Shown: positions 24,695 through 34,372, numbered from the stretch's first letter. The stretch is 64,000 bases of DNA from FEN-1219 sp039933105 (GCA_039933105.1 JBDTOT010000015.1:1-64000); one strand, 5' to 3'. Numbers and translations: made by a program. Notes: generated by a model not told the origin, from the sequence alone.

Positions 24695-27088
24695 TCAGGC
24701 AGCGTTCAGGTGGCTTTGCCCGGCCGCGGCGTCCTGCGGCGGGTCGAAGCCCGCCGCGAGCGCGTCGTCGATGTTGTCGAGCCACACGAACTTCAGCTTG
24801 TTCCGCGCTGGCTCGGGAATCTCCTCGAGGTCCTTCTTGTTGCGCGCCGGTAGCAGCACCGTCTCGATGCCTGCGCGCAACGCAGCGAGAGTCTTCTCCT
24901 TCACGCCGCCGATCGGTAGCACTAGCCCGCGCAGGCTGATCTCGCCCGTCATCGCGATGTCGTTGCGCACGGTGCGCCCCGACAGCAGCGACGCGACCGC
25001 GAGGAACATCGCTACGCCCGCGCTTGGGCCGTCCTTCGGGATAGCGCCCGCCGGCAGGTGGATGTGCAGGTCGTTCTTCTCGAGCAGCTCGCGCTCCACG
25101 CCGAGCTTCTCGAGCCGCATCTTCGCGAGACTCACGGCCGCCTGTGCGCTCTCCTTCATGACGTCGCCGAGCTGTCCCGTCAGGATCAGTTGACCCTTGC
25201 CTGGCACGAGGCTGGCCTCGATGAATAGGATGTCGCCGCCAACGGGCGTCCACGCGAGGCCGGTCGCCACGCCCGGCACACTCGTGCGCAGCTTGACCTC
25301 GTTCTCGAAGTGGCGCGCGCCAAGAATCGACGGCACGTCGTCCGCGTCGATCGCGACGTTCTTCGCCGTGCCTTCGGCAATCTTCATCGCAGCACGCCGC
25401 AGCAGGGCACCGATCTCGCGTTCGAGATTGCGCACGCCGGCTTCACGCGTGTAACCGTCGATCACGGTCTTCAACGCGGTCTCGCTGACGCTCGCCTGCT
25501 CGGCCGCTAACCCGTTCGCCTTCAACTGGCGTTGCACGAGATAGCGCTGCGCGATCGCGAGCTTCTCGTCGGCCGTATAGCCGGGCAGCTCGATGATCTC
25601 CATTCGGTCGCGGAGCGGCCCGGGAATGTTCTCGAGCACGTTCGCCGTCGCCACGAACAGCACTTTCGAGAGATCGAACGGCACGTCGAGGTAGTGGTCC
25701 GCGAACGTCGAGTTCTGCTCCGGGTCGAGCACCTCGAGCAGCGCTGCGGACGGATCGCCGTGGAATCCCACGCCGAGCTTGTCCATCTCGTCGAGCATGA
25801 ATACCGGGTTGTTGGTGCCGGCCTTGCGCAGGCTCTGCACGATCTTGCCGGGCATCGAACCGATGTACGTGCGTCGGTGGCCGCGGATCTCGGCTTCGTC
25901 GTGGATGCCGCCAAGGCTCGCACGCACGAACTTGAGGCCGAGCGCGCGCGCGATACTCTGGCCGAGCGAGGTCTTGCCGACGCCGGGTGGACCGACGAAG
26001 CACAGGATCGGGCTGCGGCCGTTCGCGTTCAGCTTGCGCACGGCGAGGTACTCGAGGATGCGCCGCTTGACCTTGTCGAGACCGTAGTGATCGGTGTCGA
26101 GGATCTCGCGCGCCTTCGCGATGTCGATGTTCTCCGCGTCACCCTTCGACCACGGGAGTGCGACGAGCCAGTCGAGGTACGTGCGCACCATCGAGTGCTC
26201 GGTGGAGGCCTCGGGCATGCCCTCCAGGCGGCGCAGCTCCTTCTGCGCCTGCTTCTCGACCTCCTCGGGCATCTTCGCGTCGGCGAGCGCCTTCTTCAGT
26301 TCGTCGATCTCGCTCTGCGTCTCGTCCTCGCCAAGCTCCTTCTTGATGGTCTTCATCTGCTCGCGCAGCACGTACTCGCGCTGTCGCTCGTCGAGCTTGC
26401 CTTGCGTCTGCTCGCCGATCTCCTTCGACAGCTTCAGCACCTCGACGCGGTGCGTCAGGAACTCGATCACGCGGTCGAGGCGGTCGCGCACTTTCAGCGA
26501 TTCCAGGATCGCTTGCTTGTCGGCGGGCTTGATGTCGATCAGGCCAGCCACCGTATCGGCGAGCGCGCCCGCGGAGTCGATTCCTTCGAGAGCCGCGGCG
26601 ATTTCCGGCGGCACCTGAGGCAACAGCTCGACGGCCTCGGCGGCCTTCTGCTTCAGCAGCGCCGCGCGCGCCTCGACGCCGGCGTCGTCCGACGTCTGGT
26701 CCGGAATCAAGTCGTACCTCGCCGCCAGGAACGGCAGGCCGGAGAGGTAGTCGAGCGTGCGGAAGCGCTGCTCGCCTTGGCAGATCAGGTGGTGCACGCC
26801 GTTCGGCGCGCGGATGTACCGCACGACGCTCACGGTCGTGCCGATCTTGTGCAGGTCCTCGGCTCCGGGCAGGTCCACACTCGGGTCTTTCTGTAGAACA
26901 ATGCCGAGCTTATATCCGTGCGTGACGGCTTCCTGGGCCGCGCGCATCGATATGTCACGGCCGAGCGCCACCTGGGTGACGGCGCCAGGGAACATCACGA
27001 CGTTGCGCACGGGCACGATCAGCAGCACGTCTGCCGGCAGGGAGGGGCCGTGATCGTTGGTAACGGGAAGGCGGTTTTCTTCGTACAT
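24695..27088 (-). CDS. lon: ATP-dependent protease Lon
   Basis: A cytoplasmic AAA+ serine protease that degrades misfolded and regulatory proteins. The 797-residue protein has the LonN substrate domain (VLLIVPVRNVVMFPG), a coiled helical middle, a Walker A GPPGVGKT at 366-373, and a C-terminal protease domain with catalytic S689 (PKDGPSAGV) and K730 (GGVKEKTLAA). Length and order are those of bacterial LonA. It does not follow the common clpX-lon order; bioF lies downstream. Confidence 0.97.
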   Translation of the reverse strand: MYEENRLPVTNDHGPSLPADVLLIVPVRNVVMFPGAVTQVALGRDISMRAAQEAVTHGYKLGIVLQKDPSVDLPGAEDLHKIGTTVSVVRYIRAPNGVHHLICQGEQRFRTLDYLSGLPFLAARYDLIPDQTSDDAGVEARAALLKQKAAEAVELLPQVPPEIAAALEGIDSAGALADTVAGLIDIKPADKQAILESLKVRDRLDRVIEFLTHRVEVLKLSKEIGEQTQGKLDERQREYVLREQMKTIKKELGEDETQSEIDELKKALADAKMPEEVEKQAQKELRRLEGMPEASTEHSMVRTYLDWLVALPWSKGDAENIDIAKAREILDTDHYGLDKVKRRILEYLAVRKLNANGRSPILCFVGPPGVGKTSLGQSIARALGLKFVRASLGGIHDEAEIRGHRRTYIGSMPGKIVQSLRKAGTNNPVFMLDEMDKLGVGFHGDPSAALLEVLDPEQNSTFADHYLDVPFDLSKVLFVATANVLENIPGPLRDRMEIIELPGYTADEKLAIAQRYLVQRQLKANGLAAEQASVSETALKTVIDGYTREAGVRNLEREIGALLRRAAMKIAEGTAKNVAIDADDVPSILGARHFENEVKLRTSVPGVATGLAWTPVGGDILFIEASLVPGKGQLILTGQLGDVMKESAQAAVSLAKMRLEKLGVERELLEKNDLHIHLPAGAIPKDGPSAGVAMFLAVASLLSGRTVRNDIAMTGEISLRGLVLPIGGVKEKTLAALRAGIETVLLPARNKKDLEEIPEPARNKLKFVWLDNIDDALAAGFDPPQDAAAGQSHLNAA

Positions 27089-27220
27089 TTTCGACCTCGA
27101 CGAGGGGAGTCGCGTAGTACGTGACTATCTGGGGGCCGTCGGGCGCGGCTTCAAGCGGTAGCCTCGTTGGGCGCATCCGCGCAGAAGACCGGACCGACAA
27201 TCCACGTTATGGGGACGCGA

Positions 27221-28771
27221 CTAACGTCTTACCAGAGCCGCGGTTACAGCGCCGTAACGGATCGAGCGGCTGGTATCGACATGGATCGCCGAGCGCTGCT
27301 CGGCGCGGTCGAGCGGCTCGTGCGCGGCCAGTTGCTGCTCGAGCACTGCGAGCGTGGCCTCCGAAGCGTCGCGGCCGGCCGTGTAACGCTCGAGGACCCG
27401 CCGTTTGAGCTCGGCGGTGGGTGCCGTGCAGTCGAGAATGGCGAATCTGGCGCCATGGAACGCGGCAATCTGCCGAAAGTTCCAGCGCTCCGCGCGGCGC
27501 AAAAACGTGGCGTCGACGATGGCGCTGAAGCCGCGACGTAGAGCTCGGTCCGCGATCTCGGCTAGCCGTTCGTAGGTCCGGCGCGTGGTGCCCGCGACAT
27601 ACAGCCCTTCGCCGACGCCGGAGCCGGTGCGCGCCGCAGCCGCGAGGCCGTGCAGCCGCTTGCGTTCGAGATCGGAGCGCACGCGCAGCGCGCGCAAGTG
27701 GCCGACGAGCTCGTCCGTGATCGTGGTCTTGCTGCTGCCCGAGAGGCCGTGGGTGATCAGCAGCAGCGGCCTCGCGGGCCGGCAGAGCTCGTGCGCCGTT
27801 TCGAGGTACGGATCCGCGTGCATTCCGTGACCGGCTTGCGCCGCCGCGATCGCGCCGACTTTGGCGCGTACCAGCGCGCGATGCACGAGGTAAAAACGCA
27901 ACACGTCGATGCCGGCGTAGTCGCCGCTGGTCTCGAAGTAGCGATTCAGAAAGTCGTAGGCGAGGTCCGCCCGGCCGTGTGCGATGAGATCCATCGCGAG
28001 GAAGCTCACTTCGCTCACGACGTCGATCTTGCGTAGCGACGGGTCGAACTCGAGAGCGTCGTAGGCGACGATCGAGCCGCGGTGCCACAGCAGGTTTTTA
28101 AGATGCAGATCGCCGTGACATTCGCGTTCGGCGCCGGCTGCCGTGCGTTGTACGAAAATCCCGGCGAGCGCTGCGCATTCGTGGTCGGTCCAGGAGCGCA
28201 GCGTGTCGAGCTCGCGGCGCTGGCGGCCGCGAGCGTACTGCGCCAGCGCGGTGACATTCGCGCGTGCGGCAGCTTGCGCCGCCTCGCCGGCCGGGTCGGC
28301 ATTCAGCGGCGGAAGCCTACCGTGGAACTTCGCGAGCTGCGTCGCGAATTCCGTGACTGCCGCGCGCGTCACGGCGTTGTTCGCGAGCCGCTGGTCGAGG
28401 CGCGCGTCGGGCGCGAACTGCCGCATCTTCACCGCGTACTCGAACGCCGGCTTCTTGCCGACGCGCGGTGAACTGGGCGAGCCGCCGATGGGTACGACGC
28501 CGAGATACAGCTCGCGCGCCGAACGCCGGTTCAACCGCAGCTCCTCGCGGCAGAAGTGCAAACGCTGCTGTAGCGTGCGGAAGTCGAGGAAGGGAAGCTT
28601 GACCGGCTTCTTGACCTTGTAGGCGTAACGGCCGGTGAGGAACACCCACGATATGTGCGTTTCGGCGAGAGCGATCTTGCCGACGTCGTGGTCGTAGCAC
28701 GCGGGGCTCAGGAGCGCGGTGGGGAGAGATCGCCCCGTCGCCGCCCTTCGTCGTGAGCCCGCGCGTTTCAC
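27221..28771 (-). CDS. Aminoglycoside-phosphotransferase-like domain fused to P-loop kinase/ATPase
   Basis: A 516-residue fusion. The N-terminal about 330 residues have a phosphotransferase fold: ATP-binding part with YAYKVKKPVKLPFLDF, catalytic loop CHGDLHLKNLLW, metal motif YDALEFDPSLRKID. The C-terminal about 170 residues are a small zeta-toxin/gluconokinase-like P-loop domain with Walker A THGLSGSSKTT. Proteins of this shape are widespread and only annotated as bifunctional APH/ATP-binding proteins. The substrate is unknown, and antibiotic resistance is not implied. The start is GTG. It is close behind the phosphomannomutase gene (19 bp), so probably co-transcribed. Confidence 0.87.
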   Translation of the reverse strand: MKRAGSRRRAATGRSLPTALLSPACYDHDVGKIALAETHISWVFLTGRYAYKVKKPVKLPFLDFRTLQQRLHFCREELRLNRRSARELYLGVVPIGGSPSSPRVGKKPAFEYAVKMRQFAPDARLDQRLANNAVTRAAVTEFATQLAKFHGRLPPLNADPAGEAAQAAARANVTALAQYARGRQRRELDTLRSWTDHECAALAGIFVQRTAAGAERECHGDLHLKNLLWHRGSIVAYDALEFDPSLRKIDVVSEVSFLAMDLIAHGRADLAYDFLNRYFETSGDYAGIDVLRFYLVHRALVRAKVGAIAAAQAGHGMHADPYLETAHELCRPARPLLLITHGLSGSSKTTITDELVGHLRALRVRSDLERKRLHGLAAAARTGSGVGEGLYVAGTTRRTYERLAEIADRALRRGFSAIVDATFLRRAERWNFRQIAAFHGARFAILDCTAPTAELKRRVLERYTAGRDASEATLAVLEQQLAAHEPLDRAEQRSAIHVDTSRSIRYGAVTAALVRR

Positions 28772-28790
28772 TCTCGTCTAGCCCGCTCGT

Positions 28791-30149
28791 CTAGCCCGGT
28801 TCTCCACCGAGCACGTCGAGCAGCTCCGCCGTTTTCGCGCGCATCAACGCGTCGTCGCCGCGGCTTTCGACGTTCAGGCGCAGCAGCGGCTCCGTATTCG
28901 ACGAACGAAGATTGAAGCGCCAATCCTTGTATTCCACGCTCAACCCGTCGACGCGGTCGACCGCGATGGCGGACGGTGTGTACCTGGCTTCGACGGTGGC
29001 GATGACCTTGCGTGCGTCTTGCACTTTACGATTGATTTCGCCGCTCGCGGGGTAGGCGCGCATGCGCTCGCCGACGAGCGCTGACAGCGATTTCTTGGTC
29101 TGGCTCATGAGCTCGGCGATCGACAGCCACGGAATCATGCCGCTGTCGGCATAGGAGAACTTGCGGAAGTAGTGATGCGCGCTCATCTCACCGCCGTACA
29201 CGGCGTCCACTTCACGCATCCTCTGCTTGATGAAGGCATGACCCGACTTGCTTTGCACGGCTTCACCGCCGCCCTCGGCGACGAGGTCGAGCGTATTCCA
29301 GGTGAGCCTCGGGTCGTGGACGATCCGCTCGCCGCGCGCTTTCTCGAGGAAGGTTTTCGCGAGCAAGCCGACGATGTAGTAGCCCTCGATGAACTGGCCG
29401 TGCTCGTCGAAGAAGAAGCAGCGGTCGTAGTCGCCGTCCCAGGCGATGCCGAGATCCGCTTTTTCAGCGCGAATGCGATCCGTCGTCACCTTGCGGTTCG
29501 CCTCGATCATCGGATTCGGTACGCCGTTGGGGAACGTGCCATCGGGCTCGTGGAATACTTTGATGAACTTGAACGGCAAGTGCGGCTCGAGCAGATCGAT
29601 GATCGGGCCTGCGCCGCCGTTACCTGCGTTGACGACGATCTTGAGCGGTGCAAGAGCGTTCAGATCGACATACGACAGCAAGTGCTCGATGTAGTCCGGC
29701 AAAATGTCGATCTGGCGCACGCTGCCGCGTTTGGCTGGCGCCGCGAATTCATTGCGCTCGGCAAGCGCTTTGATGTCTTGAAGGCCGGTGTCGGCGCTGA
29801 TCGGTCGCGATTCCTCGCGGACGAACTTCATGCCGTTGTAATTCGGCGGGTTGTGGCTCGCGGTGACCATGATTCCGCCGTCGAGCTTGCGACTGAACGT
29901 GGCGAAGTACGAAAGCTCGGTACCGCCGACGCCGAAGTCGAGCACGTCTACGCCTGAATCCGTGAGTCCTTTGACGACGGCCGTCATGATCGCGGGGCTC
30001 GACAGCCGGATGTCGCGGCCGACGGCCACCGTACGCGGCTTGACGAACGCGGCGTAACCGCGACCGATGCGGTAGGCGATGTCCTCGTCTAGCTCCTCGG
30101 GAACGCGGCCGCGCACGTCGTACGCCTTGAAACAGTCGATCCTCTTCAT
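28791..30149 (-). CDS. manB: Phosphomannomutase/phosphoglucomutase (ManB/CpsG type)
   Basis: Interconverts hexose 6- and 1-phosphates for sugar-nucleotide and polysaccharide synthesis. The 452-residue protein begins MKRIDCFKAYDVRGRVPEEL, very like CpsG/ManB. The phospho-serine loop is TASHNPPNYNGMK, the Mg loop AWDGDYDRCFFF, the sugar-binding loop GGEMSAHHYF, and the phosphate-binding end RSSNTEPLLRLN. A dual phosphoglucomutase/phosphomannomutase role (AlgC-like) is possible. No mannose-1-phosphate guanylyltransferase gene is adjacent. Confidence 0.92.
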   Translation of the reverse strand: MKRIDCFKAYDVRGRVPEELDEDIAYRIGRGYAAFVKPRTVAVGRDIRLSSPAIMTAVVKGLTDSGVDVLDFGVGGTELSYFATFSRKLDGGIMVTASHNPPNYNGMKFVREESRPISADTGLQDIKALAERNEFAAPAKRGSVRQIDILPDYIEHLLSYVDLNALAPLKIVVNAGNGGAGPIIDLLEPHLPFKFIKVFHEPDGTFPNGVPNPMIEANRKVTTDRIRAEKADLGIAWDGDYDRCFFFDEHGQFIEGYYIVGLLAKTFLEKARGERIVHDPRLTWNTLDLVAEGGGEAVQSKSGHAFIKQRMREVDAVYGGEMSAHHYFRKFSYADSGMIPWLSIAELMSQTKKSLSALVGERMRAYPASGEINRKVQDARKVIATVEARYTPSAIAVDRVDGLSVEYKDWRFNLRSSNTEPLLRLNVESRGDDALMRAKTAELLDVLGGEPG

Positions 30150-30263
30150 TTCTACCTGCCCTGGTGCGGATACGGATCAGTATACCCAGCGGGGCAGGCC
30201 GGGTCCGTTTGCACGGCCGGCCGACGCGCGGCAAACGCGCTGACGGAGCTGACTAACCGTTGG

Positions 30264-30422
30264 CTAGATCCGTCCGGCCAGCAGCAACACCACGAGCACC
30301 ACCACGACGACTCCGAGCAGCCCGCTTGGCCCGTATCCCCAAGACCGACTGTGCGGCCAGCGTGGGTTGACGCCGACGAGGAGCAGCACCAGGACAATCA
30401 ACAGTATCGCGCCCAAGCTCAT
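30264..30422 (-). CDS. DUF3309-type small membrane protein
   Basis: A 52-residue protein made of two hydrophobic segments (LGAILLIVLVLLLVG and LLGVVVVVLVVLLLAG) joined by a short polar turn NPRWPHSRSWGYGPSG. The central W/S/GYGPSG pattern is the hallmark of the DUF3309 family. It encodes nothing but a membrane hairpin; the function is unknown. It lies between manB and bioA. Confidence 0.75.
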   Translation of the reverse strand: MSLGAILLIVLVLLLVGVNPRWPHSRSWGYGPSGLLGVVVVVLVVLLLAGRI

Positions 30423-30598
30423 GTTCGACTCCGAATCAAATGTCGATGACTGAATTTAGCGGTAACGCCGCGGCTGCTCCGTACGCTAGCGCACGAAATA
30501 CGATCGGTGTCAGCAGCTCTCGTGCCGATCGTCGGCAGTGCGGTCGGGGGTATGCAATCATTGGTTCCGAAGACCAACCCTCCGTTCGTTGAGCACGC

Positions 30599-31852
30599 AT
30601 GACCTCTCACTTGTGGTTGCCGTACCGGCAAATGAAGACGGCGCCAGCACCGCAAATGGTGGCGCGCACGGACGGCGTGCGTCTGTACCTCGCGGACGGG
30701 GGGGAGCTCATCGATGGCATCGCGTCGTGGTGGACGGCGTGCCACGGATACAACCATCCGCATATTCGCGCCGCCGTCACGGAGCAGCTCAGGCGCATGC
30801 CGCACGTGATGCTCGGCGGTCTCGTGCATGCCCCCGCTGCCGATCTCGCGCGCCGGCTCGCGGCGCTGTTGCCGGGCGAGCTCGATCACGTGTTCTTCTC
30901 GGAGTCGGGGTCCGTCGCCGTCGAAGTCGCCATGAAGATCGCGCTGCAGTACAGATTCAATCGCGGCGAGCCCGCGCGCACGCGCTTCGGCAGCTTTCAG
31001 CACGGCTATCACGGCGACACGTTCATGACCATGTCGGTGTGCGACCCCGAGGAGGGCATGCACCAACTGTTCGGCGAGGTGCTGCCGCGCCAACTCGTCC
31101 TGCCGCTGCCCACGACGCCCGCGCTCGCAGCCGAGTTCGAGAGCGCAATTGCCGCACACGCGCACGAACTCACGGCGTTGATTGTCGAGCCCCTCGTGCA
31201 GGCGGCCGGCGGTATGAAGTTCCATTCGGCCGAGACGGTGGCGCAGATCGCGGAAGTCGCGCGCCGTTTCGGCCTATTGTTGATCCTAGACGAGATCGCC
31301 ACGGGGTTCGCTCGTACCGGCACGATGTTCGCGTGCGAGCAGGCCGGAATCGCGCCGGACATCATCACGCTGTCGAAGGCACTGACGGGCGGCACGTTGC
31401 CGCTCGCGGCCACTGTCGCGAGCACGACGGTGTACGAAGCATTTCTCTCGGACGACGTCAGCCGAGCGCTGATGCATGGCCCGACGTACGCCGGCAACGC
31501 GCTCGCGTGCGCCGCGGCCAACGCCTCGCTCGATCTATTCGAGACCGAGCCGCGGCTGCAACAGGTGGTGGTGATTGCCGCGCAGCTTGCTGCGGGCCTC
31601 GAGGTGTGTCGTCGGTTGACCGGAGTGCGTGATGTGCGCGTGAAGGGCGCAATCGGTGTCGTGCAGCTCGAAAGAGCGCCGCAGCTCGAGGCACTGCGGC
31701 AGCGATTCGTGGCGCACGGCGTATGGGTGCGGCCGTTCGGCGACGTCGTGTATCTGATGCCGCCGCTCGTGATTGGTACCGACGATCTCGAGCGGCTTAT
31801 CGCCGCCGTCTACGAGGTGCTGGTCGAGGCGTCCGCCGCCGGCGAGCTTTAG
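30599..31852 (+). CDS. bioA: Adenosylmethionine-8-amino-7-oxononanoate aminotransferase
   Basis: A class III PLP aminotransferase that uses S-adenosylmethionine to convert 8-amino-7-oxononanoate to 7,8-diaminopelargonate. The 417-residue protein has LWLPYRQMKTAP at the start and WWTACHGYNHP as in BioA. The PLP Asp motif is LILDEIATGFARTG, the Schiff-base lysine ITLSKALTGG, and the phosphate loop HGPTYAGNALAC. It is 7 kb from bioF and bioD and on the opposite strand, so the pathway is split. Its stop overlaps the ilvB stop region tail to tail. Confidence 0.95.
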   Translation: MTSHLWLPYRQMKTAPAPQMVARTDGVRLYLADGGELIDGIASWWTACHGYNHPHIRAAVTEQLRRMPHVMLGGLVHAPAADLARRLAALLPGELDHVFFSESGSVAVEVAMKIALQYRFNRGEPARTRFGSFQHGYHGDTFMTMSVCDPEEGMHQLFGEVLPRQLVLPLPTTPALAAEFESAIAAHAHELTALIVEPLVQAAGGMKFHSAETVAQIAEVARRFGLLLILDEIATGFARTGTMFACEQAGIAPDIITLSKALTGGTLPLAATVASTTVYEAFLSDDVSRALMHGPTYAGNALACAAANASLDLFETEPRLQQVVVIAAQLAAGLEVCRRLTGVRDVRVKGAIGVVQLERAPQLEALRQRFVAHGVWVRPFGDVVYLMPPLVIGTDDLERLIAAVYEVLVEASAAGEL

Positions 31853-33699
31853 AACCCCGAGCTGTTCGGCGCCGGCGGCTTGCCGAGATCCGCATACCGG
31901 TTCGGGATGAAGTCACCGGTGATCATCTCTCGATACGAGAGGCCCGGGCCCACCATCGGGTATACGCCGGCTTCGGGATCGATCACGACCTCGAGGAACG
32001 CCGGACCCTCGAAGCTCAGGAATTCTTCGACGACGCGCGGCACATCGGCCTTCACTTCGAGGCGTTTCGCAAATCCGAAGCCATCTGCCTGCGCCGCCTT
32101 GACGAAGTCTTTCTTGCGCAGCGACTTGTCACTCGAGGCAAGACGGCCTCCGTGGAACAGCCGCTGCCACTGCATGACCATGCCATCGCCGAAATTGTTC
32201 AGCACCATGATCTTGATCGGCAGGCCGTAAGTGGTGACGGTCTCGAGCTCACCGAGATTCATGCGGACGCTCGCATCGCCGTCGACGTCGATGACGAGTT
32301 TGTCACGGCGCGCGAACTGCGCACCGATCGCCGCGGGCAGGCCAAAGCCCATCGTGCCCATACTGCCGGACGTGAGCCACTGGCGGGGCTCGCGAAAATC
32401 GCAATACTGCGCGGCCCACATCTGGTGCTGACCGACGCCGCTCGTGATGATGGCTTCGCCCTGCGTGATGCGGTTCATCGTCTCGATGACGTATTGCGGC
32501 TGAATCAACTTGCTCGCGCGGTCGTAGTTGAAGCCGTACGTTGCCTTCAGCTGCGCGACCTCGGCGTGCCACTGGTCGAACGGCGCGCTGAAGCCGCTGC
32601 GACGGCCATACGCGACGAGCGCGTCGAGTGCGTTCGGCAGCAGGCCCACATGATGCCAGTCGGCGCGTTTGACCTTGTGGATCTCCGACGGATCGATGTC
32701 GAAGTGCACCACGCGTTTCGCGTTCGGCGCGAACTTTGGCGGTGCGCCGGCCACGCGATCGTCGAATCGCGCACCGATGGCGATCAACAGGTCACAGTCG
32801 TCGACCGCGTAGTTCGCGCTCGCCGCGCCGTGCATGCCGAGCATGTGCAGCGACAGCGGGTGTTTCGTGTCGAAGCCGCCGAGGCCCATCAGCGTGCTGG
32901 CAACCGGAATCTTGTAGGTGTTGGCGAAGGCCCGCAGCGCCGCGCTTGCGTTGCCGTTGATGACGCCGCCGCCGGCGTAGATCAGAGGCCGTTTGCTCTC
33001 GGCCAACATGCTGAAAAATTGCTGGCAGCGAGCTTCGGTCAGAACGTTGCTCTCGACCTCGACCTGCCGTTGCCGGTAACCGGCAATCGGCAAATGGCCG
33101 TCGCCGCGGAACGTGCCATTCCAGTTCTGTACGTCTTTCGGCACGTCGACCACGACGGGCCCGGGGCGGCCCGTGCGTGCGATGTCGAACGCCGTCCGAA
33201 TCGTGGCCTCCAGACGCGTTGGTTCCGTCACGAGGAACACATGTTTGGCCACGGAGCCCATGATGGCCATGACCGGTGCTTCTTGGAACGCGTCGCTGCC
33301 GATCGCGCCGGTCGAGACCTGACCGCAGATCACGACGATCGGGATCGAGTCCGCCATGCAGTCGCGGACCGGCGTCACGCAGTTCGTGGCGCCGGGGCCG
33401 GACGTGACGATCACGACGCCGACGCGGCCGCTTGCGCGTGCGTAGCCGGCCGCCATGAAACCTGCGCCTTGCTCGTTGGCGGGGACGATTAGCGGCATCG
33501 GCTCGACGCCGTTGCGACGGTTGTCCTCGTTGTAGCGGAACACGGCGTCGTACGTCGGCAGGATCGCGCCGCCGCTGTAGCCGAAGATCGTGTCGACGCC
33601 CTCGTCGGCCAATACCTGGACGATCATGTCCGCGCCAGTCATGGCCGTGCCGGCCAGTAGATGCGACGGGGCAATCTTGGGTTGAGTCAGGGTGTCCAT
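31849..33699 (-). CDS. ilvB: Acetolactate synthase large subunit
   Basis: A thiamine diphosphate enzyme forming acetolactate/acetohydroxybutyrate in branched-chain amino acid synthesis. Over 610 residues, it has the catalytic-glutamate region IVPANEQGAGFMAAGYARA, FAD-linked middle domain, and the diphosphate motif VDGDASVRMNLGELETV ... LNNFGDGMVMQWQ. The motif GDAS replaces the more usual GDGS. The ATG start avoids a weak N-terminal extension; a GTG at 33723 that overlaps a small leader frame is an alternative. The partner ilvN is divergent, not downstream. Confidence 0.94.
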   Translation of the reverse strand: MDTLTQPKIAPSHLLAGTAMTGADMIVQVLADEGVDTIFGYSGGAILPTYDAVFRYNEDNRRNGVEPMPLIVPANEQGAGFMAAGYARASGRVGVVIVTSGPGATNCVTPVRDCMADSIPIVVICGQVSTGAIGSDAFQEAPVMAIMGSVAKHVFLVTEPTRLEATIRTAFDIARTGRPGPVVVDVPKDVQNWNGTFRGDGHLPIAGYRQRQVEVESNVLTEARCQQFFSMLAESKRPLIYAGGGVINGNASAALRAFANTYKIPVASTLMGLGGFDTKHPLSLHMLGMHGAASANYAVDDCDLLIAIGARFDDRVAGAPPKFAPNAKRVVHFDIDPSEIHKVKRADWHHVGLLPNALDALVAYGRRSGFSAPFDQWHAEVAQLKATYGFNYDRASKLIQPQYVIETMNRITQGEAIITSGVGQHQMWAAQYCDFREPRQWLTSGSMGTMGFGLPAAIGAQFARRDKLVIDVDGDASVRMNLGELETVTTYGLPIKIMVLNNFGDGMVMQWQRLFHGGRLASSDKSLRKKDFVKAAQADGFGFAKRLEVKADVPRVVEEFLSFEGPAFLEVVIDPEAGVYPMVGPGLSYREMITGDFIPNRYADLGKPPAPNSSGF

Positions 33700-33719
33700 G
33701 GTGTTGTAGCCGGGGGTCT

Positions 33720-33773
33720 TCACGCGGCGAAAAAAGAAACCGCCTCCGGAGTTTTGACGAAAAGATCATGCAT
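33720..33773 (-). other. 17-codon upstream ORF before ilvB
   Basis: A short frame MHDLFVKTPEAVSFFAA ends in a TGA that overlaps a possible GTG start of ilvB (GTGA). It contains a GGAGG in its middle. It has no run of Ile, Leu or Val codons and no visible attenuator hairpins, so a classical ilv leader peptide is not supported. It may serve translational coupling or be chance. Confidence 0.25.
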
Positions 33774-33837
33774 TGCAATAGCTGTTGTTCTGCGCCAACA
33801 TGGAGGGCTCCCATGCGATCGAGCTCGTCGACCGATC

Positions 33838-34335
33838 ATGCGACACATCATTTCCATTCTTCTGCAGAACGAGGCGGGGGCGCTCGCGCGCGTCGCGAAC
33901 CTATTCTCTTCGCGCGGATACAACATCGAGAGCCTGAACGTTGCACCGACGGCGGACGCATCGGTATCGCGTTTGACGCTCGTGACGACTGGCGCGGAGC
34001 AGGTCATCGAGCAGATCACGAAGCAGCTCGGCAAGTTGGTTGACGTCGTCGAGATCGCGGACATGACGGGCGCCGATCATATCGAGCGCGAGCTTGCGCT
34101 GTTCAAGCTGCGCGTCGTGAACGGCGACGCCGCCAAGCTCACGAGCGTGCTCGAGCAGTTCGATGCTCGCGTGCTGAGCGACACGCAAGATCAGTACACG
34201 GTTCAGATCGTCGGCGGCAGCCAGGAGATCGACCGGTTTCTGAAACGCCTAGCCGGAATCACAGACGTCATCACATTGGTGCGCAGCGGTGCGATGGCCG
34301 TTTCGCGCGGCGCCTCCGTGCTCCAGCGAGGCTGA
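33838..34335 (+). CDS. ilvN: Acetolactate synthase small regulatory subunit
   Basis: A 165-residue regulatory subunit that gives valine feedback control to IlvB. It starts with an ACT domain (MRHIISILLQNEAGALARV, FSSRGYNIESLNVAPT) and has the family C-terminal half (ELALFKLRV, ITDVITLVRSGAMAVSRG). Length matches IlvN/IlvH of Gammaproteobacteria. It is transcribed away from ilvB, with about 140 bp between the starts, rather than in the common ilvBN order. It is followed closely by proB. Confidence 0.94.
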   Translation: MRHIISILLQNEAGALARVANLFSSRGYNIESLNVAPTADASVSRLTLVTTGAEQVIEQITKQLGKLVDVVEIADMTGADHIERELALFKLRVVNGDAAKLTSVLEQFDARVLSDTQDQYTVQIVGGSQEIDRFLKRLAGITDVITLVRSGAMAVSRGASVLQRG

Positions 34336-34372
34336 CAGGCGCCGGCGCTCGCGCGGCAAGGCCATTAATGCG

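Noticed and set aside
25532..26896. 454-residue open frame on the plus strand
   Set aside because: Antisense of lon, with His/Arg/Leu-rich shadow composition and no recognisable domain.
27221..28771. Aminoglycoside resistance gene
   Set aside because: The phosphotransferase fold is generic, the protein is a fusion of a widespread unnamed type, and the context is sugar metabolism.
30423..30598. BirA-type biotin operator ahead of bioA
   Set aside because: The 175-bp gap was read for the TTGTAAACC-type dyad and none was seen.
31723..33492. 589-residue open frame on the plus strand
   Set aside because: Antisense of ilvB, which has all catalytic motifs; the frame shows typical shadow composition.
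33720..33838. ilv attenuator with leader peptide
   Set aside because: The short frame lacks runs of Ile, Val or Leu codons and no terminator/antiterminator hairpins are visible.
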